A DNA stretch of 64,000 nt, taken from positions 1-64,000 of the forward strand of contig NZ_FMZO01000015.1 of the NCBI RefSeq assembly GCF_900101395.1, in the 5' to 3' direction. Made by a program: the position numbers and the translations under genes. Below, one piece after another: positions 25,758 to 34,592 of this stretch; position 1 is the first letter of the stretch, and each line of letters opens with the position of its first letter. This DNA comes from Niabella drilacis (GTDB lineage: Bacteria; Bacteroidota; Bacteroidia; Chitinophagales; Chitinophagaceae). A model generated the notes under the pieces. The model was not told where the DNA came from. It was given only the letters and a program-made list of their open reading frames with translations, and searched no databases.

Positions 25758-27671
25758 ATGAAATCGTTTATTGTTACGGCCGGATTGATGTTAATAATGG
25801 GAACCACCCATGCACAAAAAAAACTGACGGCGCTTTCCACTTCCAGGGGAACCATTGTAGCGCACAGGGTTACCTCTGGCGAATCGTTACAGTATTTAAG
25901 CACAAAATACGGGGTATCCCTTGCTACACTTGCAAAGGCAAATGGCATGAAGGGTAGCCAGGAGCTGAAGATCGGGCAAACGGTTAAAGTACCGGTTACG
26001 GCTTCTAACCTGAATACCAAATCCCGGAAGGGGATCCCTGTCTATTACGAGGCGGGGGCAAAGGATAACTTAACAACCATTAGCCGCAAATTCAACCGGG
26101 TGGATGTAAAAACCCTGAAGGCCTGGAACAAGCTGAGAAAAGATGCTGTTTCCAGGGGGCAGGACATCCTGGTTGGGTATATGATGGATAATGCCGCGGC
26201 AAAGAAGGAGAAAAAAGAAGAGGAGCAGACCGAAACGGCCAGGAGTAATGCCGGTGCTACTTTAAAGACAGGACAGAAAGTAACCGTTACTTCCGCCGTG
26301 AATATCCGTAAAGGAGCCAGTACCGGCCAGCCGGTAGCAGGCACGCTGCAAAAAGATGAAGTGGTTACGGTTACGCGGCGAGTGAACGGCGACTGGGTAG
26401 AAGTACGTACAGCCGGGGGACAAAAAGGTTATATGGCCTCCCAGTTTTTGGAGCCGGTAACTGCCCCGCAGGCAGACGAAGAAAAAGAAACAGTTAAAAG
26501 CAGCGTTGTGCTGAAGGCTGGTCAAAAAGCAGCAGCAGCATCGGCGGTGAATATACGCAAGGGGCCGGGCACAGACCAGCCGGTAGTAGGACAGGTAGAG
26601 AAGGATGAAGTGGTAACCATAAGCCGCAGGGTTAATGATGAATGGGCTGCTATCCGTACTGCTGACGGGAAAAAGGGCTATGTGGCTTCCCAGTTCCTGG
26701 GTTCGGCAGATTCAAAGAATAATGATGAGGAAAAAGAAGTGGCAAAGGCGGAAGTGAAAAAAACAGCCGGCAAAAAGGCGAAAGTGGCTTCCGATACGTA
26801 TATTAATATACGGAAAGGGCCGGGCACGGACCAGGCTGTTGTGGGGCAGGCTCAAAAGGACGAAATTATTACCATAACCCGGCAGGTAAATGACGAATGG
26901 GCAGCTGTACGTACCAGCGGCGGAACAGAAGGCTATGCCGCCACTCAGTATCTTGTAGACCCGGCTGCAGAACCGGCAGAACGCCCGGTGGCTAAAAAAG
27001 AGCAGCCGGCTGTCAAAGCAGAAAAGCAAATGGCCATTGTGGGTACGGGGATCAACATCCGGAAGGGACCGGGTACTGAAGAACCGGTAGTAGGCAAGGC
27101 CGAAAACAATGAAATTGTTACAGTAAGTGGCGATACAAAAGGTGAATGGGCCGCAGTGCGTACGGGAGAGGGCGTTACAGGATATATCGCCTCCCGTTTT
27201 CTTGGTCCGGCAGAAAAAGCAGCCCCCGAAAATGAAGCGCCGGAAGCCGTTGTAAAAAAAGCGTCTTCTAAGCCCTCCGGGGAGCAGCCGGCCGCACAGG
27301 CTGTTTCTTCCGCACCGGTTGCCGAAGCGGCACCTCCTCCTGCAAATTTTGACGAAAGCGGATTCTTTAAGACCGCGTACGAGGCACAAACAACTGCTGC
27401 TTCCACAACCGATAAACCGGTGCATGCGGGAGTCTTTAAAACCGATAAAGGCTGGGATGATGGAAAATATTATGCGTTGATCGACGGCGTTCCTTCCGGA
27501 ACGATCATCAAACTATCCAATCCTAATGCAAACACAACGGTGTATGCAAAAGTACTGGGAGATATAAAAAGCCTGAAACAAAAGAACAGTCCGGCCTTGC
27601 GTATTAGTGATGCCGCAGCTACGGCACTCCGCATTAATGCTGCGGATTTTGATGTTGTGGTTACCCATTAA
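25758..27671 (+). CDS. LysM/multi-SH3 wall protein with RlpA-like C-terminus
   Basis: The 637-residue product has a signal peptide ending HAQ and a LysM domain (about residues 35-80, HRVTSGESLQYLSTKYGVS). A second weaker LysM-like repeat (about 95-140) follows. Then come four SH3-type repeats, each with a (V/I)NIRKG motif and a GY.A(S/T) end, at roughly residues 170-230, 250-315, 335-395 and 425-480. The C-terminal ~100 residues (HAGVFKTDKGWDDGKYYALI onward) look like the double-psi barrel found in RlpA/LysM proteins of the phylum. It probably binds peptidoglycan in the periplasm. The SH3 repeats are long DNA-level tandem repeats and may vary by recombination. Confidence 0.85.
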   Translation: MKSFIVTAGLMLIMGTTHAQKKLTALSTSRGTIVAHRVTSGESLQYLSTKYGVSLATLAKANGMKGSQELKIGQTVKVPVTASNLNTKSRKGIPVYYEAGAKDNLTTISRKFNRVDVKTLKAWNKLRKDAVSRGQDILVGYMMDNAAAKKEKKEEEQTETARSNAGATLKTGQKVTVTSAVNIRKGASTGQPVAGTLQKDEVVTVTRRVNGDWVEVRTAGGQKGYMASQFLEPVTAPQADEEKETVKSSVVLKAGQKAAAASAVNIRKGPGTDQPVVGQVEKDEVVTISRRVNDEWAAIRTADGKKGYVASQFLGSADSKNNDEEKEVAKAEVKKTAGKKAKVASDTYINIRKGPGTDQAVVGQAQKDEIITITRQVNDEWAAVRTSGGTEGYAATQYLVDPAAEPAERPVAKKEQPAVKAEKQMAIVGTGINIRKGPGTEEPVVGKAENNEIVTVSGDTKGEWAAVRTGEGVTGYIASRFLGPAEKAAPENEAPEAVVKKASSKPSGEQPAAQAVSSAPVAEAAPPPANFDESGFFKTAYEAQTTAASTTDKPVHAGVFKTDKGWDDGKYYALIDGVPSGTIIKLSNPNANTTVYAKVLGDIKSLKQKNSPALRISDAAATALRINAADFDVVVTH

Positions 27672-27703
27672 AAGCTGCCGGCCCATGCCCGTCCGGCCGT
27701 TGA

Positions 27704-28639
27704 CTAAAACTGGTAGCCCCGCAGGAAATCTTCGACAGCCATCCGCTTTTTACCCTCCAATTGGAGCTCCTTCAGGTCCAGGAATCCATTGGTACATACA
27801 AAGGAGAGGTATGTTTTGGCGTCTGTTTGGAAGGTCCCCGGTTGCTGGTCTGTTGCTGCTTTTCTGACAGAAGCCTTAAATATTTTTAACTTTTTCTGGT
27901 TGAGGAAGGTAAACGCCCCGGGATAGGGAGAAAGCCCCCGTACGAGATCGTAGACTTTTTCAACCGGCTGGCTGAAATCGATAAGGCAGGTTTCTGTAAA
28001 AATCTTAGGCGCATGGCGGAGCGCGGCAGCCCCGGGTTGGGGGATCTCTGTCAGCGATCCGTTTGCCAGCCCTTCTACGGTGGCTACCAGCAAGTTGGCC
28101 CCGATATCCTTCATTTTATCATGAACACTGCCTGCCGTATCGTCTTCGTTTACCGGAAAGTGGTCCTGTAAGAGGATATGGCCGGTATCTATTTCGTGCT
28201 GTAGTTTAAACGTGGTTACCCCCGTTTCCTTTTCTCCATTGATCACTGCCCAATTGATGGGGGCCGCACCCCGGTACTGCGGAAGCAGGGAGCCGTGAAG
28301 GTTGATCGTTCCCATAGGCGGCATGTTCCATACAACCTCCGGCAACATCCGGAAGGCCACGCAGATCTGGAGATCGGCTTTCAAATTCCGCAAAGCATCA
28401 AGGAAGTCCGGGTCTCTCAGCTTTTCGGGCTGGAGTAGGGGCAACTGGTGTTCCAGTGCATATTTTTTTACAGCACTTTGCTGTAATTCCATGCCTCTCC
28501 CTGCTGGTTTATCCGGAGCAGTGATCACACCAACGATTGTGCCGCCTGCCCGGACCAGGGCATCAAGGCTGGCAACTGCAAACTCGGGTGTACCCATAAA
28601 AACGATACGTAATTTCTTTGCCTGTTCATTCAGCGTCAT
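27704..28639 (-). CDS. fmt: Methionyl-tRNA formyltransferase
   Basis: The 311-residue product begins LRIVFMGTPEFAVASLDAL and contains NLHGSLLPQYRGAAPINWA and TTFKLQHEIDTGHIL, the formyl-THF-binding and catalytic region of Fmt. It formylates initiator methionyl-tRNA. The ATG at 28639 is preceded by TATTTTTG with only four bases (CAGC) in between, so the transcript would be leaderless or nearly so. The convergent LysM/SH3 gene ends 32 bases from its stop. Confidence 0.95.
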   Translation of the reverse strand: MTLNEQAKKLRIVFMGTPEFAVASLDALVRAGGTIVGVITAPDKPAGRGMELQQSAVKKYALEHQLPLLQPEKLRDPDFLDALRNLKADLQICVAFRMLPEVVWNMPPMGTINLHGSLLPQYRGAAPINWAVINGEKETGVTTFKLQHEIDTGHILLQDHFPVNEDDTAGSVHDKMKDIGANLLVATVEGLANGSLTEIPQPGAAALRHAPKIFTETCLIDFSQPVEKVYDLVRGLSPYPGAFTFLNQKKLKIFKASVRKAATDQQPGTFQTDAKTYLSFVCTNGFLDLKELQLEGKKRMAVEDFLRGYQF

Positions 28640-28643
28640 GCTG

Positions 28644-28651
28644 CAAAAATA
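28644..28651 (-). promoter_or_regulatory. -7 box of the fmt promoter, leaderless arrangement
   Basis: TATTTTTG on the minus strand is a perfect TAnnTTTG box and ends four bases before the fmt ATG. Confidence 0.6.
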
Positions 28652-28767
28652 GCGGTAAATGATCGATCCTGAAATAACGAAACTGTTCCGGGGAACCCGC
28701 GGGCCTTCTTGACAGAAAGCAAAGGGATCCCCGGTTTTGGCTCTCAGTAGCCGGTGTGTTCAATCAA

Positions 28768-28929
28768 ATGAAAAGCAATTATATGAAATGGCTGTCGGGT
28801 TGCCTGTTCCTGCTTGTTGCCGGCCGTTTTTCAGGGCCGGCGGCTCACAGTGAACGGCATATTCTTCTAAATAGAGGAGGGCCTGCAAATTTCCGGATTC
28901 CCCGAAAAATAGGGGCGCCTGCTTTGTAA
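28768..28929 (+). CDS. Possible small secreted peptide
   Basis: A 53-codon frame starts MKSNYMKWLSGCLFLLVAG, which looks like a signal peptide, followed by a short basic tail with RGGPANFRIPRKIGAPAL. The rest of this 363-base gap between fmt and the FKBP gene holds no other frame. A 12-bp palindrome TTGTAATTACAA (28924-28935) overlaps its stop and lies upstream of the FKBP gene; it could be an operator. Protein status is weakly supported. Confidence 0.3.
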   Translation: MKSNYMKWLSGCLFLLVAGRFSGPAAHSERHILLNRGGPANFRIPRKIGAPAL

Positions 28930-29002
28930 TTACAAATTATGGCATCTGCATAAAAAAGCCTACCTTGCCCTCAAATCAGTTTATTCATTTTAAATTCAAT
29001 CA

Positions 29003-29458
29003 ATGCAACAAGCAAAAAAAGGCGATAAAGTAAAGGTGCACTATCACGGAAAACTGACGACTGGCGAAACCTTTGATTCTTCCGAGGGGCGTGATCCGTT
29101 GCCCTTTGAGATCGGGGGCGGTATGGTGATCAAAGGGTTTGATGACGGCGTTACAGGGATGACTGTAGGTGAAAAAAAGACCATCACCATTCCTGCCGAT
29201 GAAGCCTATGGCCCGGTAAATCCTGATATGGTTATAGAAATGCCGAAAGATCGCCTTCCCCAGGATATGGAAGTGGAAGTGGGGATGCCCCTGGTGATGA
29301 GCGACCCTCAGGGCCAGCAGTTCCAGGTGACCGTAAAGGAGATCACGGAAGACAAGATCGTGCTGGATGCCAATCACCCGCTTGCCGGCAAAGACCTGGT
29401 ATTTGACCTGGAGCTGGTTGAGATAGAAGGCGGAAGCCCCCTGATTATTATGCCTTAA
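29003..29458 (+). CDS. FKBP-type peptidyl-prolyl isomerase, SlyD-like
   Basis: The 151-residue cytoplasmic product begins with an FKBP half domain ([20 protein letters not shown], then [19 protein letters not shown]). The insert-in-flap chaperone region ([17 protein letters not shown], then a VGMPLVM segment) follows, and the domain is completed by [17 protein letters not shown]. This order is typical of SlyD. The histidine-rich metal-binding tail of E. coli SlyD is absent, so a nickel role is unlikely. It should help fold proteins at prolyl bonds. A strong terminator follows within 25 bases. Confidence 0.9.
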   Translation: MQQAKKGDKVKVHYHGKLTTGETFDSSEGRDPLPFEIGGGMVIKGFDDGVTGMTVGEKKTITIPADEAYGPVNPDMVIEMPKDRLPQDMEVEVGMPLVMSDPQGQQFQVTVKEITEDKIVLDANHPLAGKDLVFDLELVEIEGGSPLIIMP

Positions 29459-29480
29459 CAAAGATTAAATGATAATTTGG

Positions 29481-29507
29481 TAAAAGCAGCTTTTAAAGCT
29501 GCTTTTA
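29481..29507 (+). terminator. Rho-independent terminator after the FKBP gene
   Basis: A perfect 12-bp stem (arms 29481-29492 and 29496-29507) with a 3-base loop is followed by T-rich sequence. Confidence 0.8.
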
Positions 29508-29599
29508 TATTTAGTTTTAAATCAATTGAATTGTATTACGTTTTGATAATGTGCCTGTTGTTGTTTTAAGTATATTTATTGTTCATTGAATAAGCGACC

Positions 29600-30847
29600 A
29601 TGACCTATAACTTTACCGTTTCTGACCGTTTTTTGAAGTATGTAACTATTGATACGCAAAGTGATCCCCTGTCGGACAGTGTTCCGTCAACCGCCAGGCA
29701 AAAAGATTTGAGCAGGATCCTGGTTGGTGAGCTGAAAGAGATGGGACTGCAGGATGCGGAGCTGGATGAGTTTGGATATGTGTATGCTTCCATTCCCGCC
29801 AATACGGATAAGCAGGTTCCGGTGATCTGCTTTTGCAGTCATGTTGATACCTCTTCTGATTGTTCAGGTACAGGGGTTAAACCCATTGTACATCAAAACT
29901 ATGATTGCAGGGATATAGTGTTGCCTGATGACCCGCAACAGGTTATCCGGCCTGGCGATCATCCCTATCTGAAAACAAAAAGAGGTGAGGATATCATTAC
30001 AGCCTCCGGTACTACGCTCCTGGGGGCAGATGATAAGGCCGGGGTTGCCATTATTATGGACCTCGTACACTTCCTGACAACCCATCCCGAAGTAAAACAC
30101 GGTACGGTCAAAATCCTGTTTACGCCGGATGAAGAGATCGGCCGCGGGGTAGACCATGTAAACCTGGAAAAACTGGGGGCTGATTTTGGATATACCCTGG
30201 ACGGAGGTGAACGGGGCAGCTATACAGATGAAACCTTTAGTGCCAATGGTGTTACCATACATTTTTATGGAAACAGTATTCACCCCGGTTATGCCAGGGA
30301 TAAGCTCATCAATGCTATCAAAATAGCAGGAACCTTTCTTGACCTGCTGCCCAGGGACGGCTTTAGTCCCGAAACAACAGAAGACCGGGAAGGGTTTGTG
30401 CACCCGGTGCATATAGAAGGCGGCGCCGAAAAGGCCTCACTGAGTTTTATTATCCGCGATTTTGATACCCAGAAACTGAAATTGCATGAGGCCCGGCTGG
30501 AGCAGTTTGCAAAACAGGCTACAGGAAGATATCCCGGCAGCCGGTACGAATTTGCAAGCCGGGAGCAGTACCGGAATATGAAAGAAGTGGTTGATCAGCA
30601 TCCTGAAATAGGGGATTACGTAAAGATCGCAATGGAGCGGAGTGGTATTGAATTTAAAAAGAGCAGCGCAAGGGGGGGGACAGATGGCTCCCGGTTATCT
30701 TTTATGGGCATTCCTTTCCCGGATATCTTTACTGGTGAAATGGCTTTCCATGGCAAACATGAGTACGTAAGCATCCAGGATATGCAAAAGTCAGTGGAAA
30801 CACTGGTCAACCTGGTACAGGTTTGGGAAGAAAGGGCCGCTTCCTGA
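29600..30847 (+). CDS. pepT: Peptidase T (tripeptide aminopeptidase)
   Basis: The 415-residue product is an M20-family zinc peptidase of the PepT group. Zinc ligands and catalytic residues lie in FCSHVDTS, GADDKAG, FTPDEEIG, TLDGGE and a C-terminal HGKHEYV. Length fits PepT. It removes the N-terminal residue from tripeptides in the cytoplasm. It lies alone, with about 90 bases from the preceding terminator to its ATG. Confidence 0.94.
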   Translation: MTYNFTVSDRFLKYVTIDTQSDPLSDSVPSTARQKDLSRILVGELKEMGLQDAELDEFGYVYASIPANTDKQVPVICFCSHVDTSSDCSGTGVKPIVHQNYDCRDIVLPDDPQQVIRPGDHPYLKTKRGEDIITASGTTLLGADDKAGVAIIMDLVHFLTTHPEVKHGTVKILFTPDEEIGRGVDHVNLEKLGADFGYTLDGGERGSYTDETFSANGVTIHFYGNSIHPGYARDKLINAIKIAGTFLDLLPRDGFSPETTEDREGFVHPVHIEGGAEKASLSFIIRDFDTQKLKLHEARLEQFAKQATGRYPGSRYEFASREQYRNMKEVVDQHPEIGDYVKIAMERSGIEFKKSSARGGTDGSRLSFMGIPFPDIFTGEMAFHGKHEYVSIQDMQKSVETLVNLVQVWEERAAS

Positions 30848-31043
30848 TCCCTTTGTTATTTCCCCGGAATTTCCGGGTGGAACGGGCCCGGGTATTTTAA
30901 AAAAAGCGCAATGATGAAGCGCTCCCAGGTCTGCAGCGTAAAGGCAAAAACAGGGTATCATAAAAATGTTATGCGCCCGGACCCGGAAGGTATTCCCGTC
31001 CAGGTAGCTTAATGCTTATCTTTATAAAAATATAATTATTGTT

Positions 31044-31991
31044 ATGGAATTTATTACGAACTTTTGGTGGGTACTGGTTATACTGCTTGTGGTGCTCAGC
31101 GGGTTGTTTACCGTAAACCAGGGCTATATCGGCGTTATTACCATGTTTGGGAAATACCGTCGTATTGTAAAGCCGGGCTTAAATATTAAGATCCCTTTTA
31201 TTGAAAGAGTGTACCGGCGGGTATCTGTTCAGAACCGGTCTGTTGAGCTGGAGTTCCAGGCGGTGACCCAGGACCAGGCCAATGTGTATTTTAAAAGCAT
31301 GTTGCTGTACGCCGTACAGAATGAGCTGGAGGAGACAGTAAAGAAGGTGGCATTCAAATTTATTGATGAGCGGAACCTGATGCAGGCCCTGGTGCGTACC
31401 ATTGAGGGCAATATACGCGCCTTTGTGGCTACAAAGAAGCAGGCCGAGGTATTGGGACTGCGCCGTGAAATTGTACAATATGTAAAAGTGGAGATTGACC
31501 ACACACTTGAGGAATGGGGTTATCACCTGCTGGATCTGCAGATCAACGATATTACATTTGATAAAATGATCCTTGACTCTATGAGCAAGGTGGTTGCCAG
31601 TAACAACCTGAAGGCAGCGGCAGAAAATGAAGGGCAGGCATTGCTGATCACCAAAACTAAATCGGCGGAGGCCGAAGGAAATGCGATCAAGATCAGCGCG
31701 GAAGCAGAACGGGAAGCTGCGCGGCTGCGGGGACAGGGGATCGCCTTGTTCCGGGAGGAAGTGGCCAAGGGGGTATCTTCTGCAGCAGTGGAGCTGCGCC
31801 AGGCGAACCTCGATACCAATTTTATCCTGTTCAGCATGTGGACAGAGGCCATCAAGAATTTTGCAGAGTACGGAAAAGGAAACGTGATCTTCCTGGATGG
31901 CAGTACAGAGGGGATGGAGCATACCATGAAGCAGTTCCAGGCCATGATGATGCGCCCTTCGGGAACCGATGCATTAAAAAAGGGGCAGTAA
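31044..31991 (+). CDS. SPFH/band 7 (stomatin-like) membrane protein
   Basis: The 315-residue product has one N-terminal helix (WWVLVILLVVLSGLFTV) and then a band 7 domain (GYIGVITMFGKYRRIVKPGL, later a EEWGYHLLDLQINDITFD segment). A coiled-coil region rich in Ala/Glu (AEAEGNAIKISAEAEREAAR) follows. Such proteins form membrane-bound oligomers at microdomains and often influence proteases or transporters. There is no adjacent NfeD-type partner. A TATCTTTA sequence, one base from the -7 consensus, lies upstream. Confidence 0.88.
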   Translation: MEFITNFWWVLVILLVVLSGLFTVNQGYIGVITMFGKYRRIVKPGLNIKIPFIERVYRRVSVQNRSVELEFQAVTQDQANVYFKSMLLYAVQNELEETVKKVAFKFIDERNLMQALVRTIEGNIRAFVATKKQAEVLGLRREIVQYVKVEIDHTLEEWGYHLLDLQINDITFDKMILDSMSKVVASNNLKAAAENEGQALLITKTKSAEAEGNAIKISAEAEREAARLRGQGIALFREEVAKGVSSAAVELRQANLDTNFILFSMWTEAIKNFAEYGKGNVIFLDGSTEGMEHTMKQFQAMMMRPSGTDALKKGQ

Positions 31992-32012
31992 ATAACAGGC
32001 GTTGCCCGGCAT

Positions 32013-32873
32013 TTATTTTTCGCTGTTGGCAAAGCCGGCCAGCACAAACCGTTGTTTCCCCTGCATGTCGGTTTTAATAACTGCAGTGAACCCTTTCGTT
32101 TCAAGCAGCTGCCGGGTTTCTTCCGCCAGGTTCTCATGTACTTCCAGGTAGATCCGGCCGCCGGGCGCAAGAACAGCACTTGCGGCGCCCGCTATTTTGC
32201 GGTAAAATAGTAAAGGATCCTCATCCGGAACAAATAAAGCGAGCGCCGGTTCATAGTCTGTCACATTTTTATGCATCGATGTTTGATCAGCAACGGGGAT
32301 ATAGGGTGGGTTGCTTACCAGCACATCAACCTGCGGAAGCTGCGGCCAGTTTGTTTCTTCTAAGAAATCGAGCTGCATAAAGTGGATGTCCTGCTGGTAT
32401 TTAGCTGCATTTTTACGGGCAACTGCCAGTGCCTCTGCGCTGATATCACAACTCGTCACCGTTGCATCCGGGAGCTTTCTTTTCAAAATAACGGGAATGC
32501 ACCCGCTTCCGGTTCCGATGTCTAATATGCGCACGGAAGGCCGGGTCTTATGTTCCTGTATAACGGCATCCACGAGTTCTTCGGTTTCGGGTCTTGGGAT
32601 CAGTACCTGCTTATTGACAAAAAAAGGAATATCATAGAACCAGGCCTCATTCAGGATATACTGGATCGGTTCGGCTTTTAGTAACCGCTTCCTGATATCC
32701 GATAGCATTTTCAGCATACAGGGGTCGGGGTTGAACTGCCGCCCTTCACAGGCCCGGAGATCGAAGCCCGTAAGGTGCGCCACGGCCAGGTACCAGATCT
32801 GCTGCGCTTCATTTTCCGGATAAAGAACCTGCAGCTCCTGTACAAAGCTTTTTTCTACGTTTTTTAAAGACAT
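32013..32873 (-). CDS. prmC: Release factor glutamine methyltransferase
   Basis: The 286-residue product has the N-terminal helical domain of PrmC, a SAM-binding motif ILDIGTGSGCIPVIL and the signature VSNPPYIP, which binds the target glutamine. It methylates the GGQ glutamine of RF1 and RF2. Its ATG is preceded by TAAGTTTG four bases away, and it diverges from ribD across only 32 bases. The -7 boxes of the two genes lie back to back in this gap. Confidence 0.94.
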   Translation of the reverse strand: MSLKNVEKSFVQELQVLYPENEAQQIWYLAVAHLTGFDLRACEGRQFNPDPCMLKMLSDIRKRLLKAEPIQYILNEAWFYDIPFFVNKQVLIPRPETEELVDAVIQEHKTRPSVRILDIGTGSGCIPVILKRKLPDATVTSCDISAEALAVARKNAAKYQQDIHFMQLDFLEETNWPQLPQVDVLVSNPPYIPVADQTSMHKNVTDYEPALALFVPDEDPLLFYRKIAGAASAVLAPGGRIYLEVHENLAEETRQLLETKGFTAVIKTDMQGKQRFVLAGFANSEK

Positions 32874-32877
32874 GCTG

Positions 32878-32900
32878 CAAACTTAATTCTTTTACTTTTG
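32878..32900. promoter_or_regulatory. Divergent prmC/ribD promoters
   Basis: On the minus strand TAAGTTTG (32878-32885) lies four bases before the prmC ATG. On the plus strand TACTTTTG (32893-32900) lies five bases before the ribD ATG. Both fit TAnnTTTG exactly. Their -33 regions must extend into the neighbouring coding sequence, so binding at one may exclude the other. Confidence 0.6.
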
Positions 32901-32905
32901 CAAAA

Positions 32906-33967
32906 ATGGATACAGCAGTACAGGAACTTTATTTGGAACGTTGTTTCCAGCTGGCAAAACTGGGTGCCGGAGCTGTAGCTCCTAACCCGATGGTGGGTGC
33001 CGTGCTGGTATACAAGGACCGGGTCATTGGTGAGGGATACCACCAGCGGTACGGGGAAGCACATGCGGAAGTGCATTGTATCAACCAGGCGCTGGAGCAG
33101 TACCCGGGGCTGATCGAAAAGGCTACGCTCTATGTTTCCCTTGAACCCTGTGCCCATTACGGTAAAACGCCTCCCTGTGCAGATCTGATCATCCGGCATA
33201 AGATCCCAAGGGTAGTGGTAGGGTGTCGTGATCGTTTTGAGGAGGTCAATGGAAAAGGGATCGAAAGGCTGCGGAATGCCGGTGTGGAAGTGGTTGAACA
33301 GATTGCCACGCAGGAAGCTATCACCCTAAACAAACGGTTCTTTACTTTTCACGGGTTAAAACGCCCGTATATTATTTTAAAATGGGCTCAGACAAGGGAT
33401 GGCATCATGGCTTCTCCGGATGGGGAACGCTTAAGGATCACCCATCCGGTGACCAACCGGTTGGTGCACCGGTGGCGCTCGGAAGAAGCCGCTATTATGG
33501 TGGGCGCTGCTACGGCGGTTAAGGATGACCCGCTGCTCGACCGTCGCCACTGGTTTGGAAAAGCGCCGCTGAAGATCGTGGTTGCTGCTTCGGGCGATCT
33601 GCCGGACGATCTGAAATTGCTGCACTCCGGCAGTGCCGCATGGGTATTTAACCGGAAGGAGGAAAAGAAGGGCGCGCAAACGGAGTGGATCAAAATAACA
33701 GCGGGAGACCTGGTAACCGGAATGCTGGATGTATTGTTTCAACGGCAGGTTCAGAGCGTTTTTGTAGAAGGGGGGCGCCGGTTGTTGCAATCCTTTATTG
33801 ATGCAGGCCTGTGGGATGAGGCCCGCGTGATCACTAATACAGAAATGATTGCCGGCGGGGGATTATCGGCTCCGTCATTGCAGGGGCAGGTGCTCCTTCA
33901 GACAACCAAAATTGGGGCAGACGAAATAACAGTTTATAAGCATATACATAATCAGTTTATAGTTTAA
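32906..33967 (+). CDS. ribD: Bifunctional riboflavin deaminase/reductase
   Basis: The 353-residue product has an N-terminal deaminase with zinc ligands in HAEVHC and PCAHYGKTPPC. The C-terminal reductase domain shows LKWAQTRDGIMA and FVEGGRRLLQSF. It carries out the second and third steps of riboflavin synthesis from GTP. Length fits the bifunctional enzyme. A YigZ-family gene begins one base after its stop, so the two are cotranscribed. Confidence 0.94.
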   Translation: MDTAVQELYLERCFQLAKLGAGAVAPNPMVGAVLVYKDRVIGEGYHQRYGEAHAEVHCINQALEQYPGLIEKATLYVSLEPCAHYGKTPPCADLIIRHKIPRVVVGCRDRFEEVNGKGIERLRNAGVEVVEQIATQEAITLNKRFFTFHGLKRPYIILKWAQTRDGIMASPDGERLRITHPVTNRLVHRWRSEEAAIMVGAATAVKDDPLLDRRHWFGKAPLKIVVAASGDLPDDLKLLHSGSAAWVFNRKEEKKGAQTEWIKITAGDLVTGMLDVLFQRQVQSVFVEGGRRLLQSFIDAGLWDEARVITNTEMIAGGGLSAPSLQGQVLLQTTKIGADEITVYKHIHNQFIV

Positions 33968-33968
33968 G

Positions 33969-34592
33969 ATGGACCAGGGAAATTATTATCAGACCATTGA
34001 AACGGGCGGACAGGCAGAATTTAAAGACCGGGGCAGCCGTTTTATTGCCATGGCCTATCCGCTTAAAAATACCGATGAGTTTAAAAAAATACTGGCTGCT
34101 GTAAAAAAAGAGCATCCCAAGGCCAATCATCATTGTTTTGCATACCGCCTGGGCACAGAAGGAAATGCTTTCCGGGTCAGCGATGCAGGCGAACCTTCCG
34201 GAACTGCGGGACGGCCGATATTGGGCCAGATCGACAGCCGGCAGGTGACGGATGTCCTGATCATCGTCGTACGCTATTTTGGCGGTACCCTGCTGGGGGT
34301 GCCGGGGCTGATCAATGCGTATAAATCAGCTGCAGCCATGGCATTGCAGGTAACGCCCCTGGTGCGTAAGCCGGTATTAAAAACCTATCATCTGCAATTT
34401 GACTATACCCAGCTCAACGAAGTGATGAATGTGGTAAAACAATTTGACTGCCTGATCATGAAACAGGAATTGCAGCTGTTTTGTGTAATGGATATCGGTA
34501 TCCCCAAACACCGGCTAACGGAAAGCGTTATGCGGCTGGAGGATATCAGGAACCTGGTGCTGAAGGAGGTAGCGGTCATTGCAGCTTCGTAA
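33969..34592 (+). CDS. YigZ/IMPACT-family protein
   Basis: The 207-residue product has the UPF0029/IMPACT N-terminal domain, with the signature DAGEPSGTAGRPIL and a VVRYFGGTLLGVPGLINAYK stretch, and a C-terminal ferredoxin-like domain. The family is widely conserved; its exact role in bacteria is unclear, and links to translation or stress regulation are suggested by the eukaryotic IMPACT protein. The gene begins one base after ribD. Its end overlaps the convergent rhodanese-thioredoxin gene by 17 bp. Confidence 0.9.
   Translation: MDQGNYYQTIETGGQAEFKDRGSRFIAMAYPLKNTDEFKKILAAVKKEHPKANHHCFAYRLGTEGNAFRVSDAGEPSGTAGRPILGQIDSRQVTDVLIIVVRYFGGTLLGVPGLINAYKSAAAMALQVTPLVRKPVLKTYHLQFDYTQLNEVMNVVKQFDCLIMKQELQLFCVMDIGIPKHRLTESVMRLEDIRNLVLKEVAVIAAS

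Noticed and set aside
25758-27671. SH3 repeats as a CRISPR-like array
   Set aside because: The repeats are coding, long and in frame with a LysM protein; spacing and unit size do not fit CRISPR.
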